Below are positions 6,912 to 11,828 of a DNA stretch of 11,828 nucleotides, one piece after another. The notes beneath the pieces are model-generated. The model did not search any database. It saw only the letters and a program-made list of their open reading frames with translations, and had not been told where the DNA came from. The stretch covers positions 1 through 11,828 of the forward strand of contig DAOWCB010000013.1 of NCBI GenBank assembly GCA_030633795.1, written 5' to 3'. This stretch comes from Candidatus Aminicenantota bacterium. Its GTDB lineage: Bacteria > Acidobacteriota > Aminicenantia > Aminicenantales > Aminicenantaceae. The translations under genes were made by a program, and so were the position numbers. How positions within the stretch are numbered: position 1 is the first letter of the stretch; each line of letters opens with the position of its first letter.

Positions 6912-8667
6912 CCTTGTCCTCCTTTTTTTTCGTTGTTTTTTTTGTTTTCTTTTTCGGAACCTCTAAGTTTTTCAGCTTATCTTTCATCAAATCACCCAGG
7001 GTTAGCCTGTCATTTTGGCTTTGGACATACTTTTGATATTCAAATTTTTGCACTTCCATCTGTGCTTGCCTAAAACTTAGAGAGATCTTTTTTTCCTCTG
7101 AATTCAATTTCAATATTTTGGCGAGTTTTTCTTCCCCAATCTTAAAGATGTCGGCCGGATTGTCGATTTTGTGATCATCCAGTTCGGAGAGAAAAACAAC
7201 GCCTTCGATGCCTGGGGTAATTTCGACAAACACACCAAAATTAGCAAGGCGAACGATCCTCACTTTTACAAGATCTCCCACTTTTTGGCGCGCGAAAAAA
7301 TCTTCCCAGATATCTCCTTCCAGTTGTTTGATACCTAAGGCGAGTTTTTGTTTTTCGACATCGATATTGAGGATGATGGCTTCGGTTTCCTCCCCCACTT
7401 TTAACAGATCAGAGGGATGTTTGATTTTTTTCCAGCTTATGTCTGAAATATGTATCAGTCCTTCGATACCTTTTTCAACCTCTATGAATGCGCCGAAGTC
7501 AGTGATGTTGGTTATGGTTCCCTTTACCCGAGATCCCGGGCTGTACGTCTGCCCGAATGATTCTAACGGATGAGGTGTGACCTGTTTGAGACCCAAGGAG
7601 ATTCTTTTGGAGGAGGGATTTATGGCTAAAATAGTGACGATAACCTCTTCTCCTGGGCTGAGAACTTTTTTGGGATGAACAGATTTGCGGGACCAGGATA
7701 AATCTGAAACATGGATCAATCCTTCCACACCGGGCTCGAGTTCAACAAATGCGCCAAAATCGGTCAAGCTCACAACCTTCCCCGCAATTTTTTGTCCCGC
7801 CATGTATCTTCCTTCGATGTCTTCCCAAGGATCGGCGCTGAGCTGTTTGTATCCCAATGAAATTTTTTCTTCTTTTTCATCGAAGCCAAGCACGATGGCC
7901 TCGATTTCCTGGCCGGTTTCGAAGATCTCGGAAGGGTGGTTGATCTTCCCCCAAGAAATGTCCGAGATATGCAAAAGGCCTTCTATCCCTCCTAAATCAA
8001 TAAAGGCGCCGAAATTCGTGAGGGATTTCACCCGTCCCCTTACTTTTTTCCCAGAACTTAACTGGTCAAAGATACGTCTCTTTTTTTTCTCTCTCTCATC
8101 CTGGAGGTAGAGTTTTCGGGATAGAACAGCATTTTCTGTCTTTCTGTCAAACTTGATCACTTTGAACTTGTACAGATTCCCTATGAGTTTGTCCGAATCT
8201 TTCACCATTTTCATATCTGCATGAGAATCGGGAAGAAAAGCCATGATTCCTACATTGACATTGAATCCATTTTTTATTTTTGTTGTGATTTTTCCGACGA
8301 TCCAGTTGTTGTGTTGATAGGCTTTTTCCAGATTATTTAGCGCTTTGATAGCAATGGCTTTCTTTTTTGAGAGGATGAGATATCCTTCTCTGAGATTGCC
8401 TTTTTCGAGGACGGCTTCAACCTCATCTCCTTGACGGAGAGTTTTTGGATCCTGATGGTCGAGGAAGTCTTCGATTGGAATGATACCCTCAGACTTGAAA
8501 CCCACATCTATAAGCACATGGGACGAGGTGATTTTGATCACCTTCCCTTTGAGAAGTTTGCCTGGTGATAGTTCTTTGGTGTTGAATTGGTATTTTTCGA
8601 GAAGATCGGCATAATCCTCGTTTGTGATGTCGGTTTCTTTTTTTGGATTTTTAATTAGTTCTGACAT
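6898..8667 (-). CDS. rpsA: 30S ribosomal protein S1
   Basis: Ribosomal protein S1 recruits mRNA to the 30S subunit and unfolds its leader. The 589-residue protein has six S1 RNA-binding repeats at about 35-101, 119-186, 204-275, 289-362, 376-449 and 463-535, the same architecture as the E. coli protein (557 residues). Repeats 3-5 carry the clear FGAFI/V...GIEGLIHISDISW-type signatures, as expected for the mRNA-binding core; repeats 1 and 2 are divergent, as in the ribosome-docking half of S1. After repeat 6 comes a Lys-rich tail (about 570-589, PKKKTKKTTKKK then acidic residues). The ATG at 8667 has GAGGG four bases upstream and overlaps the 3' end of ispH by 13 bases. The HU-family gene overlaps its end. 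Confidence 0.97.
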   Translation of the reverse strand: MSELIKNPKKETDITNEDYADLLEKYQFNTKELSPGKLLKGKVIKITSSHVLIDVGFKSEGIIPIEDFLDHQDPKTLRQGDEVEAVLEKGNLREGYLILSKKKAIAIKALNNLEKAYQHNNWIVGKITTKIKNGFNVNVGIMAFLPDSHADMKMVKDSDKLIGNLYKFKVIKFDRKTENAVLSRKLYLQDEREKKKRRIFDQLSSGKKVRGRVKSLTNFGAFIDLGGIEGLLHISDISWGKINHPSEIFETGQEIEAIVLGFDEKEEKISLGYKQLSADPWEDIEGRYMAGQKIAGKVVSLTDFGAFVELEPGVEGLIHVSDLSWSRKSVHPKKVLSPGEEVIVTILAINPSSKRISLGLKQVTPHPLESFGQTYSPGSRVKGTITNITDFGAFIEVEKGIEGLIHISDISWKKIKHPSDLLKVGEETEAIILNIDVEKQKLALGIKQLEGDIWEDFFARQKVGDLVKVRIVRLANFGVFVEITPGIEGVVFLSELDDHKIDNPADIFKIGEEKLAKILKLNSEEKKISLSFRQAQMEVQKFEYQKYVQSQNDRLTLGDLMKDKLKNLEVPKKKTKKTTKKKEDKDDKS

Positions 8668-9533
8668 TGGACCCTCTTTTCCGAATGGTATTGGTGCTTA
8701 TAGCTAGATTTTATCTTGGCCACAGCTTCTTGGATAGCCTCAGGAGGAGTGGATGCTCCTCCGGAAAGACCAATTTTTTTCGCTCCTTTTACCATCTTGG
8801 GAGTGATATGATTTGCCTTTTCGATGAAATATGTATGAGGCAAAATTCTTTTTGATATCTGATAGAGTTTTTTTGTGTTGGAACTGTTCTTGCCTCCGAT
8901 TATGAAAAGAGTATCGACACAAGATGCCAGTTCTGATGTGGACTTCTGCCGGGTTTGAGTGGACTGGCAGATCGTATTGTACACCTTCAGTTCTTCTGTT
9001 CTCTCGATGAGAGCTGCTACAACAGAGATGAACAGGAACCGGTCCTGAGTGGATTGGGCAAGAACAGATCTTTTTTTTTGGGGGGGAAGATTTCTTGCCT
9101 GGCGTTCGGTTTCTATGATAATCCCTTTTTTCTTGGAATAACCGATGAGCCCTTTTATCTCCGGATGCAGTTTGTTGCCCACAATGATAATTTCTTCCTC
9201 TTTTTTTGCCAGTGCCTCAACCAGTTTTTGGATTTTTTTTACGATTGGACAAGTAGCATCCACAATCTCTATCTGCTTTTTTTCGAGAATGTTATAAATT
9301 CTGGGGGATACGCCATGGCTTCTGATGATGACCGTTCCTTCTTCAATCAGGTCGAGATCATTGAGCGAATGGATCCCTTTTTTCTCTAAATCGGCGATCA
9401 CCTGAGGATTATGTATCAAGTCGCCGAAGGTGAAGACTTTTTCCATTTTCCGTTTTCTCGTTTCCTTGACAAGCCGGAGTGCCCTTTTGACTCCGTAGCA
9501 TAAACCAGAATTTTTTGCGACAATGACTTCCAT
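8655..9533 (-). CDS. ispH: 4-hydroxy-3-methylbut-2-enyl diphosphate reductase
   Basis: Last enzyme of the MEP isoprenoid pathway: a [4Fe-4S] protein reducing HMBPP to IPP and DMAPP in the cytoplasm. All three cluster cysteines are present: C12 (GLCYGV), C95 (DATCP) and C189 (NTICQST). The active-site residues H41 (IHNPQ), H73 (RSHG), H123 and E125 (HPEIKG), T162, S217/N219 region (GGKNSSNT) and S261 (GGASTPP) are also in place. At 292 residues it is slightly shorter than the E. coli enzyme (316), ending in a basic, poorly conserved tail. The ATG at 9533 has GGAG four bases upstream and a good promoter ahead of it. It is the first gene of the operon and overlaps rpsA by 13 bases. In some Clostridia the two proteins are fused; here they are separate frames. 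Confidence 0.96.
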   Translation of the reverse strand: MEVIVAKNSGLCYGVKRALRLVKETRKRKMEKVFTFGDLIHNPQVIADLEKKGIHSLNDLDLIEEGTVIIRSHGVSPRIYNILEKKQIEIVDATCPIVKKIQKLVEALAKKEEEIIIVGNKLHPEIKGLIGYSKKKGIIIETERQARNLPPQKKRSVLAQSTQDRFLFISVVAALIERTEELKVYNTICQSTQTRQKSTSELASCVDTLFIIGGKNSSNTKKLYQISKRILPHTYFIEKANHITPKMVKGAKKIGLSGGASTPPEAIQEAVAKIKSSYKHQYHSEKRVQCQN

Positions 9534-9555
9534 TTTTCTCCAAGAAAGAATGCTT

Positions 9556-9585
9556 ATACTATCTTATTTGAAGCCTCTCTGTCAA
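9556..9585 (-). promoter_or_regulatory. Sigma70-type promoter of the ispH-rpsA operon
   Basis: On the minus strand a perfect TTGACA (9580-9585) is followed after 18 bases by TAGTAT (9556-9561), a five-of-six match to TATAAT. Transcription would start near 9549, leaving a leader of about 16 bases that holds the GGAG ribosome site of ispH. It lies downstream of the scpB/relic region, so ispH and rpsA need not depend on the trpS-scpAB transcript. Confidence 0.65.
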
Positions 9586-9616
9586 TCCTAAATATAGGCA
9601 AAATCTGGACTTAAGC

Positions 9617-9796
9617 TTATTTTGGAGGCCTGAGAAAAGCGCCTATTCCGGCCTCGGGATGGGCTGCCACAACCATGCCCTTTTTTCCGACGTAATCATA
9701 AGGCTGATGGCGATCAACAGGAGGTTCCGTGACTTTTAGGGTTTGTGGTTGGCAGGTGACGAGAAAAAAAATAGAGGGAAAAGGAAAATACTCCTC
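9617..9796 (-). pseudogene. Possible decayed 5' end of a gamma-glutamyltransferase gene
   Basis: Directly after the scpB stop codon, the same frame stays open for 59 codons to a TAA at 9617-9619. It reads GKKGMVVAAHPEA (around 9640-9690), which closely resembles the conserved start of mature gamma-glutamyltransferases (Ggt, substrate glutathione and other gamma-glutamyl compounds). The match then fades to IGAFLR and ends, so the catalytic Thr and both subunits are absent. The beginning looks like a signal sequence, split between two frames at an eight-T run (minus strand, 9764-9771): one frame reads FLFPLFFF, the other continues FFLVTCQPQ. A perfect AGGAGG (9793-9798) overlaps the scpB stop, but no ATG/GTG/TTG follows at proper spacing. 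This fits a gene once following scpB that has lost its start, its frame and almost all of its length. The identification rests on a short motif, so a chance open frame is possible. Confidence 0.35.
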
Positions 9797-10342
9797 CTAA
9801 TCAAGGATTTTTTCCTCATCCAGTATTTTAAGAATTTCTTCTTCCGAAGGCAGATCTTTGATGTTGTTCAGGCCGAAATAGGTCAAAAATTTATCCGTGG
9901 TCCTGTATATCAAGGGTCTTCCAGGACTTTTTTTCCTTCCGGTTATCTTGACCAAGTTTTTCCGGAGCAGAGATTTCAATGAATGGGAGGCGTCCACACC
10001 ACGCAACGCGGATATCTCGGCAAGGGTTACTGGTTGATGATAAGCTACGGTAGCCAAGGTTTCCAGTGCTGCATGCGATAGTTTGCCCTTTTGTTCGAGA
10101 CTGAGCAGGCGCCGAATCCATTGGTCAGACTCGGATTTTGTCGAGAACAGGAAACCTCCGGCTGCCTGGATAATCTGGATCCCTCTATCATTGGAAGCGT
10201 AACTTTCCAATAGCTCCTGGATAGCTTGTTCGATTTCGATGTTCGAGAATTCCGTACAGATGTTTTTGATTTTTTCTAGATTCAGCGGTTCCAGGGAGAC
10301 AAAGACCAGTGATTCGATAACGTCTTTAAGCCGGGTTCTCAT
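9797..10342 (-). CDS. scpB: Segregation and condensation protein B
   Basis: Kleisin-associated subunit of the SMC-ScpAB condensin, which compacts and helps segregate chromosomes; ScpB works as a dimer bound to ScpA. The 181-residue protein contains two winged-helix domains, about 1-80 and 88-158. The second carries the family signature: LSHAALETLATVAYHQPVT (88-106), ALRGVD (112-117) and TGRKKSPGRPLIYRTT (134-149), followed by FLTYFGL. The acidic tail (164-181) is typical. The ATG at 10342 overlaps the scpA stop as ATGA, a classic coupled pair, with an AGGGG about 8 bases upstream. The gene ends in TAG, after which the same frame remains open into a possible gene relic. Confidence 0.95.
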   Translation of the reverse strand: MRTRLKDVIESLVFVSLEPLNLEKIKNICTEFSNIEIEQAIQELLESYASNDRGIQIIQAAGGFLFSTKSESDQWIRRLLSLEQKGKLSHAALETLATVAYHQPVTLAEISALRGVDASHSLKSLLRKNLVKITGRKKSPGRPLIYRTTDKFLTYFGLNNIKDLPSEEEILKILDEEKILD

Positions 10343-11064
10343 GGCCTAGCCCCTTGTTTGGGCCAGACTTTGATTGAGTGAAATAGGCTATCTTGAACCG
10401 CAATGGCAATATGGGCTTTGATAAGTTCAAGCAAGCAAAAAAAGGATATCAGCGCTTCTTCGAAGCTTTCTTGACTGTTGAAATATTCGAGAAAGTCAAG
10501 AAAACCATGTTCTTTGAGTCGGTCGATCAATTCCTTCATTTTTTCTTCCAGGGAAAACTCTTTTCCATGGATTAGGCGTATGTTCTCCTGCTCTTTTCTC
10601 TTCATCAGGGAGAGAAAGGCCTCTGCCAATTCGAAAAGAGACACCTCAACCAACTCCGCATCCTCTGTTGTGGGCAAAGACGGAGGGGCAGATCGTTTCC
10701 AAAGTTTTGTCTGCTGGTCTTCTTTCTCACTGAGAAGTGTGCTGGCAGCTTTTATTTTTTGGAAGTCCAAAAGACGGTCAACCAGGATTTTGCGCGGGTC
10801 TTCCTCGTCCTCCAGTTCGCTTTCCCTAGGCAGAAGCATTTGGGACTTGATGTAGATCAACAGGGCTGCTATCAAAAGGAATTCCCCCTCCCGTTCCAGG
10901 TTGATTTTTTCTTTCTGGGTGAGGAAAGCTAAATACTCTCTTGTGATCGTTGCTATAGGGATGTCGTGAATGTCAATCTTTTTTTTTCTGATGAGAAAAA
11001 GCAGAAGGTCAAGAGGCCCTTGGAAAACCTCCAGGTTAACCTGATAATCTTTCGCCTCTTCCAT
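10339..11064 (-). CDS. scpA: Segregation and condensation protein A (kleisin)
   Basis: Bacterial kleisin that bridges the SMC heads and binds the ScpB dimer. At 241 residues it is near the normal length of about 250. The N-terminal SMC-binding domain has VFQGPLDLLLFLIRKKKIDI (13-32) and IATITREYL (37-45), then a helix ending in AALLIYIKSQMLLP (66-79). A charged middle (80-165) holds the ScpB-binding stretch, and the C-terminal winged helix has SFEEALISFFCLLELIKAH (200-218) and the final Q...F..I pattern. An in-frame TAG lies directly before the ATG at 11064, so no longer start is possible. No clear ribosome site is visible, and trpS ends only 20 bases upstream, so translation may depend on coupling to trpS. 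Confidence 0.95.
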   Translation of the reverse strand: MEEAKDYQVNLEVFQGPLDLLLFLIRKKKIDIHDIPIATITREYLAFLTQKEKINLEREGEFLLIAALLIYIKSQMLLPRESELEDEEDPRKILVDRLLDFQKIKAASTLLSEKEDQQTKLWKRSAPPSLPTTEDAELVEVSLFELAEAFLSLMKRKEQENIRLIHGKEFSLEEKMKELIDRLKEHGFLDFLEYFNSQESFEEALISFFCLLELIKAHIAIAVQDSLFHSIKVWPKQGARP

Positions 11065-11084
11065 CTAGATACTTGGACTCATCA

Positions 11085-11828
11085 TCACAGACCAATGGCT
11101 TTCCTGACTTCTTCCATCGTTTTTTGGGCCGTTTTTCTCGCTTTCCTGTTTCCTTCTTCTATTATATCCCAGACTTTTTTGGGATTCTTATTAAACTCTC
11201 TCCTCTTTTCTCGGGAAGGGGCTAAGGTCTCGATCAGCTTATCAATGACCACATTTTTGCATTCCAAGCAGCCGATACCGGCAGTTCGGCAACCTTGTGC
11301 TAGCTCCTCTCTTTTTTCCTCCTCCACAAATGCTTTGTGCAGTGTGAACACAGGGCAATCATCAGGGACTCCCGGGTCGGTCTTCCGTTTGCGACGCGTG
11401 TCGGTTTTCATAGGGGCTATCTTTGCGCGGATCTCTTCAGGTGGATCGGAAAGATAAATGGCGTTGTGGAAGGAATTACTCATCTTGCGTCCATCCGTAC
11501 CGGCCAGCCTTGGGACTTCTGTGAGCAACATCTGTGGCTCAGGAAAAATTTCTCCGTAAAGCCGATTAAATCGACGCGTGATTTCCCGAGCTAATTCGAG
11601 ATGGTACGCCTGATCTTCCCCGACAGGAACGGCATTGCCTTTATACAAGATGATATCGGCTGTTTGAAGAACAGGATATCCCAGAAATCCGTAGGTGTTG
11701 AGGTCTTTATCCGTGACCTCCCTCTTCATTTCCTTGAATGTCGGGACTCTTTGCAGCCAAGGAAGGGGAATGATCATCGAGAGTAGAAGATGGAGTTCGG
11801 CGTGTTCTTTGACATCTGACTGAACGAA
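11085..11828 (-). CDS. trpS: Tryptophanyl-tRNA synthetase, N-terminal part beyond window
   Basis: Class I aminoacyl-tRNA synthetase charging tRNA-Trp. The frame stays open to the window edge, giving 247 residues of the C-terminal three quarters of a protein usually about 330 long. The edge codons read FVQSDVKEHAELHLLLSM, a conserved internal stretch of TrpS. The ATG at 11777 is therefore internal and not the start. Also seen: the Trp/AMP-pocket stretch GYPVLQTADIILY, VGEDQAYHLELAR, and the ATP-binding loop GRKMSNS (a KMSKS variant normal for TrpS). The anticodon-binding end has GIGCLECK and a basic C-terminal helix. The N-terminal HIGH motif lies outside the window. scpA starts 20 bases downstream on the same strand, so trpS-scpA-scpB is probably one transcript. 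Confidence 0.95.
   Translation of the reverse strand, partial: FVQSDVKEHAELHLLLSMIIPLPWLQRVPTFKEMKREVTDKDLNTYGFLGYPVLQTADIILYKGNAVPVGEDQAYHLELAREITRRFNRLYGEIFPEPQMLLTEVPRLAGTDGRKMSNSFHNAIYLSDPPEEIRAKIAPMKTDTRRKRKTDPGVPDDCPVFTLHKAFVEEEKREELAQGCRTAGIGCLECKNVVIDKLIETLAPSREKRREFNKNPKKVWDIIEEGNRKARKTAQKTMEEVRKAIGL

Noticed and set aside
9625..9655. Inverted repeat GAGGCC...GGCCTC as a terminator after scpB
   Set aside because: The stem is only 6 bp with a 19-base loop, and no T-run follows on the minus strand.
11085..11777. A complete 230-residue protein starting at the ATG at 11777
   Set aside because: The frame continues to the window edge with conserved TrpS residues (FVQSDVKEHAELHLLLS), so this ATG is internal to a truncated trpS.

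Overview
The window looks like a piece of chromosome from an anaerobic Gram-negative bacterium with moderate GC content, most likely from the Desulfobacterota ('Deltaproteobacteria'). The evidence is the run ispH-rpsA-HU/IHF, a membrane-anchored PpiD/SurA-type periplasmic foldase, an acyl-CoA dehydrogenase and a trpS-scpA-scpB cluster. The lineage is inferred from gene content and order and was not tested. ispH next to rpsA also occurs in Clostridia, so the assignment is tentative.

Nearly everything is on the minus strand; only one gene is on the plus strand. From the left edge: positions 1-819 hold the N-terminal 273 residues of an NhaC-type Na+/H+ antiporter, cut by the window edge. It follows isoaspartyl dipeptidase iadA (851-2032) as a probable two-gene operon. 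An 84-base or longer divergent intergenic region, with a REP-like GGGGACGGTTCT element, separates iadA from a plus-strand PlsC-like acyltransferase (2183-2941) with unusual catalytic motifs. Convergent to that gene is a PpiD-like peptidyl-prolyl isomerase (2999-4933).

The middle of the window (5003-9533) is a tightly packed minus-strand operon: ispH, rpsA, an HU/IHF-family protein, a HIT-family nucleotide hydrolase and an acyl-CoA dehydrogenase. Neighbours overlap by 1-14 bases or sit 2 bases apart, and a good sigma70-type promoter lies just upstream of ispH. The operon joins isoprenoid synthesis, translation, nucleoid architecture, dinucleotide metabolism and acyl-CoA oxidation in one transcript.

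The right end holds the chromosome-segregation pair scpB and scpA (ATGA overlap) behind trpS, whose 5' end lies beyond the window. The 263 bases between scpB and ispH contain what looks like the decayed 5' end of a gamma-glutamyltransferase gene, followed by the ispH promoter.

No CRISPR array, tRNA, rRNA, complete mobile element or obvious defence system was seen. The window is largely housekeeping. The most interesting points are the gene relic, the atypical acyltransferase and the unusual operon composition.
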